From NCBI GenBank assembly GCA_938743325.2, contig OW568866.1, positions 434,001 through 498,000 of the forward strand: a DNA stretch of 64,000 bases, given 5' to 3'. The position numbers and the translations under genes are program-made. This document shows positions 46,744 to 55,963 of this stretch, piece after piece. This stretch comes from Pycnococcus provasolii (taxonomy: Eukaryota > Chlorophyta > Pseudoscourfieldiophyceae > Pseudoscourfieldiales > Pycnococcaceae). Position 1 is the first letter of the stretch; every line of letters begins with the position of its first letter. The notes under the pieces were generated by a model. It saw nothing but the letters and a program-made list of their open reading frames with translations. It made no database searches and had not been told where the DNA came from.

Positions 46744-49700
46744 TTAAGCGTTGAACGCGAGCACAACGGTGGCCATGATGAGAGTTGCACTGTTGGACCA
46801 TGCCGAACTCGATGGTGGGCTTGGGCTAGGAGACTCCGACTTTGGCGGAGTCTTCGGCGCCTCCGTCGTCGTCGGTGCCGGAACGGGCGCCGCCGCCGTC
46901 GTCGCCGGGGCAGGCGCTTCCGTCGTCGTCGCCGGAGCAGGCGCCTCCGTTGTCGTCGCCGGTGCGGGCGCCTCCGTCGTCGTCTCCGCAGCGGGCGCCT
47001 CCGTCGTCGTCTCCGCAGCGGGCGCCTCCGTCGTCGTCTCCGCAGCGGGCGCCTCCGTCGTCGTTTCCGCAGCGGGCGCCTCCGTCGTCGTTGTCGGGGG
47101 CGGCGCCTTCGTTGTCGGCATGGTGGACGGTGTTGGATCGAAGTACTCTGTCACGATGGTGCGGTGGGTCACCGCAACATCGATTATGTGCTGGAAGGCT
47201 GCGAGGTCACCCGCCTCCACGGTCACTGTGATGGGCACCATGACATTATTTGCGTAGGGAATCACAGTTTTCACCCTCACCCAACCTGATTCCAGCTTGA
47301 GGATTTGACTGACAGCTGCAATCATGCTGCTCTGCCTGAAAGAAGAGGAAGTCACACCAGGCAGAGACACGGAGAACGAGATTTCCTCCTTGTTCTCCTG
47401 CTCGAGATATTCCTCGAAGAACGTCCCGATGCGCAAAAACTCGTCGACCATCGTGCGCGTGCTAGACACGCTTGCTGGCAGAACCTTGACAGCGACGGAC
47501 ACGATGAGACCATTTGCCTGCATGAGATGACGGCGGCCAGTGGCCGCGTTCACCTTGAGAACGATGTTATCGTCTTCCACGGAGAGGAGCGCCTTGATCG
47601 CACGGAGCAAGGCCTTCTCATTGAAGGTAGATGGCGTAACCCCCTTCAGGGCGACGTCAAACCTGATCGTGACCATGGAAACCAGCTCGTTGTATGATGC
47701 CAAAAATACGCCATTGCTCGCCTTGCTGTTGAAAGTCGCCGTGATCGAATCTGCCGAATCAGCCTTGACGACTATGCTAAGAGTCAGATTCACGTCGCTC
47801 GTCGTGGATGGTGCGTATGCCCACGAGATCGCATTAGTGCTCACGCCGAGTCCCTCGCTCACGACTTTCGTCAGCATGGCATCGTTGAACTGGTCCTTGG
47901 AGACACCAGGAAGCGGCAAGTTGAAGGTAAGGACCTTCGACGTCACCGCCGCAGCGTACGACTGCGCGAGCTCGCCAGTTTCCACCATCGAGCTTGCTGC
48001 AGTTTCCACCTCTTTCGCCTGCGCAACCGGCACCTTCACCACGACGGTCAATGTAATGCCCACCGCTTGGAGACGTCGAGCCACCCACCACGGGGGCGGG
48101 GGCGCCGCAAATGTCACTGTAATGCTCTCTATGTCAACGCCCAACTTAGAGCTCACGAGTGACAGCAGCACATTCTTTTCATATGTAAACTCCGAAGCGC
48201 CCTCCAAGGTCACGGAAAACGTGACCATTGACTTGGGGACGATAATGTCGTCGTACATCACTTGAATCGTGTTGGTCGCAGCGACGGCGCTGATCTCCTT
48301 TGTTTTCTCGTCGGCGGTTTTTGTATCGAGATCCACGGTGAAGTACACCACGTACGATTCTTCCGCAAGCAGGCGACGGCGTTCAGGGGCAATGGTGGTC
48401 GTGGTGGTCGTGGTCGTGGTCGTGGGTACCTCCACCGTGCAATCCCAGCACGCCGTAATATTTGCCTCCTTGATACCGAGGGCCATGCTTGCCGCGGATA
48501 CAGCTGCTGTCTTGTTAAAGGTTGAATTCGAGCCTTTGAAGATGAGTGCGAAACTTGTCTGCGTAATAGGCTTCACCTGGTACGTGTACGAATCCACGAA
48601 TGTACCATCAGCCTTGTACGCGTTGATCTTTGACACCACAGACGGCGCCTCCCTCGTGCCGACTTCAATGTTGACGGTGATCGAGAAGTCAGCGAGGATG
48701 CGACGACCACCAAGGGTGGTCGTCGCATTAGAAGGCGCCGCGGTCGTCGCATTAGTCGCATTCGTGGCGGCGGCGGCGGTAGTTGTGGTGGTCGTGGTCG
48801 TGGTGAAACAGGGATCTGTGATGTTCATGGCGGCGGTGCTCACGTTGAGCAGCGCAGCAACCGACGTCTTCATGACCGACTCGCTGAACGTCTCGCACGT
48901 GGTGTCGGCCAGCGCCAGCGTGAACTTAACCACCGTCGTAGGAGTTGTGCTGTAGTAGTACTCGTCGTTGAACGATCCAGTCGACTGCTTGAGGTTGATC
49001 TTATTCTTCATGTCCAACGATTTGTAGGACTCGGTCGACACGGTAACCACAACGGTGACGGAGCTAGCCTGGAGAAGCTTTCGAGAGGGTGACGGCGTTG
49101 GTGCCGTCTTGATTGTGGTCGTAACCTTGCTTTCATCGATGCCGAGGTTCTTCGCAATGATGGACTTCACCAAAGTCATGCTGAGCGTCTCATTTATCTT
49201 GACCTCGAACACAGCGTCAAACGTAATGGGTGTATCCTTCACCAGGTCGAAGTATGCCTTGGAAAACGCACCGCTCGCCTGGAAGGTTGCGATCTTCGCA
49301 TCCGTCGCGTTTTTCTCAGTTTTCATAATCTGCACTGTAATCGTTGTGGTAGACGAACCTGTCGTCATATCGCTTGCTGTGACGTTTTCCAACCTCAGCT
49401 GCATGGTATTGCTCACACCCACGCGCATCGCGTAGTCGTCGAAGGTTGCGTTCGTCACTCCGGAGAGGCTGACACCGAAGGAAACCGTCGTGCGCTTCGA
49501 GTCGTACACGAGCGCGTCGTACGTCGACTGGAACGTGCCTAGGACGAGAGCCTTGTTGATCTTGGACTCATAAGCGCTAATCTCGCTCACGGGTACGACA
49601 GCCTTTGCGATCATGTTAACTCCAGCCTGCGCGAGATGCCTTCGGAATCCGCCACCGGAATAGCCTGTTTCCGGCCCGGAAACAGGCGCCGTCGCGTTCG

Positions 49701-50082
49701 TCGCATTCGTCGCATTCGTCGTCGCATTCGTCGCATTCGTCGTCGCGTTCGTCGCAATCGTCGTCGCGTTCGTCGCGTTCAGCGGCGGCGGAGGGAACGG
49801 CGGCGGCGGTGGTGGCGGAGGCGGGTTCGGCGGCGGCGGCGGCGGGCTGTGGAACTCCAGCGACACCTTCGACGCGTCGATGGCGAGCACGTTCACCACC
49901 GCGTCGAACGCAAAGGTGATGTTGACGTTTTCGTTGTTGTATCCCACAAGCATGAGTGGCCAAGACAAGGGTGCCTCCCCTGGTCCCGCGGTGATATTCT
50001 TCTGCGTCGTCTGTGCGTGCGCCGGCGAGACTGAGGCTGCCAAGACGGCAAAAACGCAGACTACTAACGAGCGAAACATCAT
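46744..50082 (-). CDS. Large modular surface glycoprotein with dibasic junctions and GPI-type tail
   Basis: This is a 1112-residue intronless protein. The signal peptide (LVVCVFAVLAASVSPAHA) is followed by a Pro-rich spacer and Asn-Ala-Thr repeats (about 75-135). Eight or so repeated modules follow. Each has a strand such as FSVTLEGASEFTYEKNVLLS, a helix, then LGV-x4-I, then a strand-rich half with TGxFxxxY. Six junctions carry dibasic RR-type sites: about residues 147 (RRHLA), 334 (RKLLQ), 460 (RRILA), 568 (RRRLLA), 669 (RRLQA) and 850 (RRHLMQ). Many NxT/NxS sites are present. The C terminus is a Thr/Glu/Ala/Pro mucin-like repeat (TTTEAPAAE, about 990-1070), a Ser/Pro stretch and a short hydrophobic tail (TLIMATVVLAFNA), which suits GPI attachment. 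Likely cell wall or surface coat. No named family is recognised. Confidence 0.8.
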   Translation of the reverse strand: MMFRSLVVCVFAVLAASVSPAHAQTTQKNITAGPGEAPLSWPLMLVGYNNENVNITFAFDAVVNVLAIDASKVSLEFHSPPPPPPNPPPPPPPPPFPPPPLNATNATTIATNATTNATNATTNATNATNATAPVSGPETGYSGGGFRRHLAQAGVNMIAKAVVPVSEISAYESKINKALVLGTFQSTYDALVYDSKRTTVSFGVSLSGVTNATFDDYAMRVGVSNTMQLRLENVTASDMTTGSSTTTITVQIMKTEKNATDAKIATFQASGAFSKAYFDLVKDTPITFDAVFEVKINETLSMTLVKSIIAKNLGIDESKVTTTIKTAPTPSPSRKLLQASSVTVVVTVSTESYKSLDMKNKINLKQSTGSFNDEYYYSTTPTTVVKFTLALADTTCETFSESVMKTSVAALLNVSTAAMNITDPCFTTTTTTTTTAAAATNATNATTAAPSNATTTLGGRRILADFSITVNIEVGTREAPSVVSKINAYKADGTFVDSYTYQVKPITQTSFALIFKGSNSTFNKTAAVSAASMALGIKEANITACWDCTVEVPTTTTTTTTTTIAPERRRLLAEESYVVYFTVDLDTKTADEKTKEISAVAATNTIQVMYDDIIVPKSMVTFSVTLEGASEFTYEKNVLLSLVSSKLGVDIESITVTFAAPPPPWWVARRLQAVGITLTVVVKVPVAQAKEVETAASSMVETGELAQSYAAAVTSKVLTFNLPLPGVSKDQFNDAMLTKVVSEGLGVSTNAISWAYAPSTTSDVNLTLSIVVKADSADSITATFNSKASNGVFLASYNELVSMVTIRFDVALKGVTPSTFNEKALLRAIKALLSVEDDNIVLKVNAATGRRHLMQANGLIVSVAVKVLPASVSSTRTMVDEFLRIGTFFEEYLEQENKEEISFSVSLPGVTSSSFRQSSMIAAVSQILKLESGWVRVKTVIPYANNVMVPITVTVEAGDLAAFQHIIDVAVTHRTIVTEYFDPTPSTMPTTKAPPPTTTTEAPAAETTTEAPAAETTTEAPAAETTTEAPAAETTTEAPAPATTTEAPAPATTTEAPAPATTAAAPVPAPTTTEAPKTPPKSESPSPSPPSSSAWSNSATLIMATVVLAFNA

Positions 50083-51251
50083 CTTCTTCTTCTTCAGAGA
50101 TGCTACGAAAAAAGGTACGGTATTTGCCTTTCAAAGGGACCGCACTGTAAGAGCCCTGAGGTGAAAAGTACCCTACGAGCTTACTGTAACTGTGAAGTAT
50201 GTAAGCTGTGAGTACCTGTACACACGCAGCACACAACCGTAAGAAAACCGGCCGGTTGGTAACTAGTTAGCTAGCTTCACGGCCGCGAGTATTCTTAAGG
50301 TGAAAGAATACGCGCGTGGTCCGCTGAGATCTTACCGAACCGTTCGCGCGTGTTCGTTCGTTGGGTGGGCCAGGAGCTCCCTCCCTGCCGCTTGCACAAC
50401 TTAGGCCGTCTTGCCGTCTTGGCCAAAGCTTTACCCGTGCCCGTTGCTTGCTTCAGGCTGTGCAACGGGCTCTGGTTGGTCGCGGTTGGTCTCGGTTGCA
50501 AGGCACGGCACGGCACCGCCTTCTTTGGAGGAAGTGGCGGGTAACAACGAACCTTGCAAGGGTTCCAGTTCCATTTTCATGTTTTTCATGTTTTTTCATG
50601 TTTTTCATGTGTTTTTCTTGCCGAGTTTTTGATGAAATGTTTTCTATTCAGTTTCGTTTTATGCTTATGAATCTGTACACAACTTGGAATTCGCACAGTT
50701 TGTCTCTTGTGCGCTACTCGCACATTCATGAGTGAGACATATTTTGGTCTATAAAGGAGAGGCCATATTCTTCCCCAAAAACCTGCGGAAAAAACGTCTT
50801 CTGGGAAACAAAAGAAACACACTACGATAGGGTACAGTTGTTCCACAGACTCCGTGATAGATGATGGTTTTGCGCGATGAAGCCTGTGAGCCGTCCAATT
50901 CACCGGCGATGGAATCTTGGGTCCTCGTGGTTCAAACAAAGAGAACAGGTTCAAGGGTGAGTCCCCATTTGCACGAGAAGAACGACGAAGAGGAAAGCCT
51001 GGGCCCTGGCGGGAGTCAAACCTCCAGTCAAACCCCCAACTCAAAACCATTCGCCACCAACCCCCAACTCGCCGCTTCTCGCAGGCCGCGTGCGCAACGT
51101 GGCAAGCTTTCCATACTACGGTATCGTAAGTGGAAAACGCCTTAATAAGCGTACTTCGTAAGCTGCGGCCTCTTCTCTTCCGAAGTGCGCACAGCCTCTT
51201 CCATAGTGCGGCCACTGCTGTAGATAGGCGGAAGGGTTAAGGCTGGGGTTG
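50083..51251. other. Divergent intergenic region, surface protein to kinesin
   Basis: It holds a CCGGCCGG palindrome (50248-50255), an ATTCTTAAGG site near 50290-50299 and a TTTTTCATG tandem repeat (about 50575-50620). A 209-codon minus-strand open frame (50586-51215) lacks recognisable domains and looks non-coding. No gene is supported. Confidence 0.5.
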
Positions 51252-53609
51252 ATGGCGTCAGCTGCTTCAGAAACGATACGAGTCGCCGTGCGCGTCCGCC
51301 CGCTCCTGCCGCGCGAGGTGCTCCACGAAGAGGTTGTCAGCACGCTCGAAGAGCCCGTGGGAGGCGTGCGCGTGCTCCGCGGGGGCACCGACGGCGAAAC
51401 AGGCGACGAAGATGCGCTGGAAACGACCTTTGATGCAAGCTACGGACAGGAGGCGACGCAGGGTGAGGTGTACGACTTTGTAAGTGCCGCCGTCGACGAC
51501 GTCGTGAACGGAATCAACAGCACAGTCTTCGCCTATGGACAGACAGGAACGGGAAAGACGCACACGATGCTGGGCGCTGATTTCGCGGATGACGGCGTTG
51601 GCGCAAGCTACAACCCAGAGGCCATCGGCGGCGACGACGAGTACGCAACCGCCGCCGCGGGTATCATCCCGCGAGCCATGAACGCAATCTTCGAAAAGCT
51701 TAGGGCTCAGCGCGCGAGCAGCGGCGACGATACCAGCACCTCCGTAAAATGCACGTACGTTGAAATCTACCAGGAAAAGATACACGACCTCGTCGCGCCG
51801 TTCAAGCTGGCGCGCGGGGCGGACCCGCTCGACATCCGCCGCGAGAAGCTCGGTCTCGAGCTGCGAGAGCGCGCGGATGGCGAGGTGTACGTCCACGGCA
51901 TCGAGGAGCGAACCGTGAAGTGCGCCGCAGACGTAATGGAAATCCTTCGTCGTGGAGGGGAGCACCGTGCAGTTCGGCAGACGCACATGAACGAGCACTC
52001 GAGCCGCAGCCACACGATCCTCACGTTAGCCGTCGACCAGCGCATTGCCGGCGACGCTCAAGGGGACGGTGGAATGCGTAGCACTTCGCGACTCAATCTC
52101 GTCGACCTCGCCGGAAGCGAACGATGGACACAGGCGCATGGCTCGGCATCCGTGGAGGAGGTGCAGATTTCAGAAATGACCTCCATCAACGTGTCTCTCA
52201 CGGCGCTCTGCTCCGTCATGGTGGCGCTCTCAACAACGTCGCGCGCTCACATTCCATTTAGGGATAGCAAGCTCACGCACATGCTGCAGCCCAGCCTTGG
52301 TGGCAATTGCCGCACATTGCTCGTTGCTACCGTGTCGCCGTCTGCCGATGCGGGGGACGAGACGCTCTCCACGCTCCGATTCGCGTCGCGTGCACGTAGC
52401 GTGCAGACATTTGCGCTGCAGAATAAGACAGTGGACGTCAGCCTGCGCATGCAAATGTACCGCGACGAGGTGGCACGGCTTAAGACGATGCTTCACTCGT
52501 ACGCTAGGACGGGTGGTCCTCCCGCGGATGGTGATGATGAGGCGAACGGGCCGCTCTCCGAGATGACGCGACGCTGCAGTGCGCTCGAGGCGGAAAATCG
52601 TAAGCTACGGCTTGAATTGAGCCAGGCTCGCGATGCCCTGCGCGCCGAGCGAGGCCGCCGCCAACGCGCCTCCGAGGCAATTGGTGCCGTGACACGTCCT
52701 CTGGCGTCGGAAACGCGAGGCGACATGCTCGCGAATCTCGCCGCGCCTGCATTCTGGGATGTCGTTGGGACAGATGGCCCAAATGCGCCAGTGTTTTCAA
52801 CAGGACCCAAATTTTGGCCAGCATCGCCTCTGAACAAGCAGGCGCCGAGCGGGCTTCAAAGTGCCAAGGTTGCGTACAAGCCTACGGGTTCATCTGCGAA
52901 AGCTAAGAGCACGTCTCGGCCCCCTCGACGAGCCGACGCCGCAGGATCGACGTCAGCCGAGATCCTGCAAGCCACCTCTGCAAGCGCCATTCCTCGTTCG
53001 ACTCCTCGCCGCGAGCTTTTGCCCGCTGTGTCACCTACCAAACAACCGCCAGAGGTACAGTCGTCTCCTCGGCTGCCTGTGCCGGAAACGGCAAGTCAAC
53101 CTGCAGCAGCACAGCTGCCACCGCTTCCATCGAGTGGTCCAGGCTGGGGTCGAAGTGCCCTGTTGGCGGGTAGCGGGCTTGCGGTGTCAGCACAAGCGAC
53201 TCGATCCGACTCTGCGCCCAACTCAGAGCGCGTCGAAGATGGCGCAGCACCACCTGGCGGATGGGGAAGATCGAGCCTTCTCACTTCTACGACACCCTTG
53301 TCTCCACCTCCTCCTGTACAAAGAGCGTGGGGTCGGTCGAGCCTCCTGAGTGGAGGCGGTGGTGACGATGGCGGCGGCGATGGTGACATTGACGTTCCCG
53401 ATCTTGACGCTGTGCCGGAATTAGGTCGTCCCTCGTGGGCGCCAGAAACGCACGCGCCACTCGACACAGGCAGCTGGATTTATATTCTTGGACGGCAGAG
53501 ATCGAGCGCAGTCGCACGTGCAGTGGCAGAGTCAGAGCGCAAATTCTCCGTGCTGGATAGTGCACGCCAAGGTCTCGAGGAGCGCGCGATGCTCAGCGAA
53601 GGAGGATAA
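51252..53609 (+). CDS. Kinesin with N-terminal motor, family unassigned
   Basis: This is a 785-residue kinesin. The motor occupies residues ~8-385. It has IRVAVRVRPLLPREVLHEEV, the P-loop AYGQTGTGKTHTMLG, switch I HMNEHSSRSHTILTL and switch II RLNLVDLAGSERW, then HIPFRDSKLTHMLQPSLGGN. The region after LAGSER departs from common families (QAHGSASVEEVQISEMTSIN and VSLTALCSVMVALS). Loop insertions surround GADFADDGVGASYN. A coiled coil (~400-475) is followed by a long low-complexity Pro/Ser tail with three recurring WGRS segments (GWGRSALL, GWGRSSLL and AWGRSSLL), short linear motifs that may dock a partner. It is not kinesin-2, and assignment would need a tree. First ATG 51252 was used. Confidence 0.9.
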   Translation: MASAASETIRVAVRVRPLLPREVLHEEVVSTLEEPVGGVRVLRGGTDGETGDEDALETTFDASYGQEATQGEVYDFVSAAVDDVVNGINSTVFAYGQTGTGKTHTMLGADFADDGVGASYNPEAIGGDDEYATAAAGIIPRAMNAIFEKLRAQRASSGDDTSTSVKCTYVEIYQEKIHDLVAPFKLARGADPLDIRREKLGLELRERADGEVYVHGIEERTVKCAADVMEILRRGGEHRAVRQTHMNEHSSRSHTILTLAVDQRIAGDAQGDGGMRSTSRLNLVDLAGSERWTQAHGSASVEEVQISEMTSINVSLTALCSVMVALSTTSRAHIPFRDSKLTHMLQPSLGGNCRTLLVATVSPSADAGDETLSTLRFASRARSVQTFALQNKTVDVSLRMQMYRDEVARLKTMLHSYARTGGPPADGDDEANGPLSEMTRRCSALEAENRKLRLELSQARDALRAERGRRQRASEAIGAVTRPLASETRGDMLANLAAPAFWDVVGTDGPNAPVFSTGPKFWPASPLNKQAPSGLQSAKVAYKPTGSSAKAKSTSRPPRRADAAGSTSAEILQATSASAIPRSTPRRELLPAVSPTKQPPEVQSSPRLPVPETASQPAAAQLPPLPSSGPGWGRSALLAGSGLAVSAQATRSDSAPNSERVEDGAAPPGGWGRSSLLTSTTPLSPPPPVQRAWGRSSLLSGGGGDDGGGDGDIDVPDLDAVPELGRPSWAPETHAPLDTGSWIYILGRQRSSAVARAVAESERKFSVLDSARQGLEERAMLSEGG

Positions 53610-53719
53610 ATTGAGCTGCTATTCTTTGCATTTGGTGAACCAAAAAAGGAAGTAACTATTGTCTAACACTACAAATCCTACAGTTTACTAAGATCTTACA
53701 ATTTCTTTTTTAGCTTTCA

Positions 53720-54970
53720 TCAGGTGCACGTCACCTGATCAAGCACGCGCGCGCTTGCGATGGAACCTGCGAACATGAACATGGGAGCTATGGTACACGC
53801 GATGTGCCAGAGTTGGTGCGAGTTGCCAACCAGATCGAACAAGCCCGGTGCAAGAATTTCTGGCCACTTTGCGTTGAAGATGTTGCACCCAATCGTGATG
53901 AACGCGAGGCTCAGAATGGCGCCAATTGCCAGCACAAAGTCCGGGTCGAAGCGAGCAGGCCAGCCTAGCGACATACTACCATCCGACCCAACGTTTGCGT
54001 ATGCGATCGTCGCGAGGAGATGGGTGGTCACGAGAGTGTAGCACGTGAATGTCATTCCGTAGAATCCTTTCAGAAGTGTGTTGGGGCGCAGGAAGTACTG
54101 CGCGGGATGCGCGCTGATGTACGTCATCGCGCCGGTGCTTAGCGTGCAGAGTAACGCCATGACTGGCTTGAAGCTGGCGTTGAGCAACGCGTGCACCTCG
54201 CCTAGTTTCGGTCGCGTGTGAACGAAGGCCTCCGCATCCACGAGCGCGCTTGTGATTGAGGAGGCGTGGTATGCACCTGACTCTAGCTGCGTGCATGCAC
54301 GTTCCTTCGCCCAGTGCGCGCCACCGATGCCGAAGCGGAAAGAGTGCCACACGTGAAGGTAGCACAGGCTCAGCACGCATATGGCAATACCGCATAGGTC
54401 GCATGAGAAGTATGCGTTGTGCACGCGTTCGGAGACGCACTCGAAGACGTGGTATAGCGTCGACGCAACGAGCATAAAGGACACGGCGAGGTAGAAGACC
54501 GCGAAGACGGCAACGTCGTAGCCGTCGCGGAAGTACGCCTCCCCACCGTAGAGGATGGCAACAGCTGGCCCTCCGACGACGAACAGCACGGCAGGAACGA
54601 GGTGCGTGACGATGTTTCCCGTTTGGTTGTGCACGGTAAGCGCGGTTGCGAGCGCCTGCCTGTGCGTCATCTCCGGCCTGTATCCAGACAAGATGTACGG
54701 CAGTCGTCTCCACTTCGATATGTCTTGAACGTCGAGTAGCGGCTGGATCGTGCTCGTCGACCTGCGCATCATGCACGAGCACAGCGGCACGCGGGGCACG
54801 TAGCTTCGTGCGTGCGCGTCGGATGCGCGCGGCGACTCGACGTCAGCCCCTGGTATTGTGGCCGGTGCGGGCGGCATCGCGAAACTGTCCTTGTCTTGTG
54901 CTGCCAGTTCTTGCGGTGCCATTTCGTAGAGGCACGTGCGCGAGTTGGCGCGCTTGTGCAGTCGCGGCAT
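53720..54970 (-). CDS. PAQR (adiponectin receptor/hemolysin III) family membrane protein
   Basis: This is a 416-residue seven-helix membrane protein. In the family these bind zinc and include adiponectin and progestin receptors with ceramidase-like activity. The N-terminal ~75 residues are soluble. The signature DISKWRRLPYILSGYRPEMT, then HNQTGNIVTHLVPAVLF, is diagnostic. STLYHVFECVSE holds the first zinc histidine and SHQLWHIACTIAP holds the HxxxH pair. A ~70-residue lumenal or cytosolic loop (HWAKERACTQLESGAYHASS) is longer than in animal members. Likely location is the plasma membrane or Golgi. CCCTAACCC lies about 155 bp upstream of the ATG. Confidence 0.92.
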   Translation of the reverse strand: MPRLHKRANSRTCLYEMAPQELAAQDKDSFAMPPAPATIPGADVESPRASDAHARSYVPRVPLCSCMMRRSTSTIQPLLDVQDISKWRRLPYILSGYRPEMTHRQALATALTVHNQTGNIVTHLVPAVLFVVGGPAVAILYGGEAYFRDGYDVAVFAVFYLAVSFMLVASTLYHVFECVSERVHNAYFSCDLCGIAICVLSLCYLHVWHSFRFGIGGAHWAKERACTQLESGAYHASSITSALVDAEAFVHTRPKLGEVHALLNASFKPVMALLCTLSTGAMTYISAHPAQYFLRPNTLLKGFYGMTFTCYTLVTTHLLATIAYANVGSDGSMSLGWPARFDPDFVLAIGAILSLAFITIGCNIFNAKWPEILAPGLFDLVGNSHQLWHIACTIAPMFMFAGSIASARVLDQVTCT

Positions 54971-55963
54971 ATTTTAACGGTGTCAGGATGACTGGTGGGG
55001 GGCAGACAGATCACCCAACAATCCCCCCTCCGATGTGGTGTGGTGTGATGTGATGGGGCCACGGACCGTTATTCGGTAACCCTTAAGAGAGGGGAGGAAT
55101 ATCGTTAAGGCCCTCCCTCCTAATAACCCTAACCCTGAACCGGTCCCCTCGTCCTTCCTCGTTCGGGGTTTGTTATTTGTGGAGTTTAGTTTAGGGGTTA
55201 GGGACCACCTTACCAGAGATGCAACATATGCGCGTATTTTCGGATCGTCGACGTCGGCTTCACTGTAAAGTCGGGCCTCGGCGAAGTCCTCCTTGGCGAC
55301 TTGGCGTGGTACAGGAAGTGGACTACTTCCTCAAACGTCTTTCCGCCCGTGTCGCTCATTCCCGAGAATTGCAACTCCGTCATGGCGTCATTCGTGTGCG
55401 CCATTCATGTATGTGGGTGCGTATGGCTGCTCAGCAACCACCACGTCACCGTCGCGCCAAAAGGCTGTCAACGGTTGGCCCGGTATTCACCGGACCGGAC
55501 GTGGTGGCGCGACTTTGCCATTGCAACGCCATGGGCGCACACTACTAGAGAGTGAAAGGTAGGGGCCGCGGGGGTCGGGGGAGGAGGGGGGGAGGTGCTG
55601 CTAGCACCGTAGCACGAGCAAGCCGAGAGGCGGAGCGAGCGCTCCAACGCCAACGTGGCGCACCTCCGCCGCGCGGAGACGCCATGTTGGCTGAGTTGCC
55701 ACCACTCGAGGAGTAACGGGTTGCTTGCTCCTCGAGGACGTTTTACCCGCCCAGAAGAAATAGAACTCGCGTCGTGCGCGACCGGGATCCCCAACAAACT
55801 TTTTTTCTTTCCAGGCACCCCGTCCAGTGAATGCAACCAGAGAGGGATCCCCTGGCAGGGGTCCAAATCCCTTATCCACTAAACATAATATTTTTTACGA
55901 TTCTTCTCTCGGCATCTGCGTCGGCGTCGGCATCGGCATTCGGAAAGATACATACGGTACCTT
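54971..55963. other. Divergent intergenic region, PAQR to plastid-type TPR gene
   Basis: It contains AACCCTAACCCT (55125-55136) and TTAGGG-like pieces near 55191-55204. GGGATCCCC sites are at 55784-55792 and 55844-55852, the latter 112 bp before the TPR gene. A 64-codon minus-strand ORF (55210-55404, SDTGGKTFEEVVHFLYHAKS) ending at a GTAAGG donor-like site may be a small gene or stray exon, at low confidence. Confidence 0.45.
55125..55136. promoter_or_regulatory. CCCTAA pair upstream of PAQR gene
   Basis: AACCCTAACCCT lies about 155 bp upstream of the PAQR ATG at 54970. It reads as TTAGGG on the gene's sense strand. Confidence 0.45.

Noticed and set aside
46729-47289. An Arg-rich frame antisense to the mucin-like tail
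   Set aside because: It is produced by the repeated Thr/Glu/Ala codons of the surface protein read on the other strand.
50586-51215. A 209-codon minus-strand frame between surface protein and kinesin
   Set aside because: Composition is not codon-like and part is encoded by a TTTTTCATG repeat; no domain or homologue is recognised.
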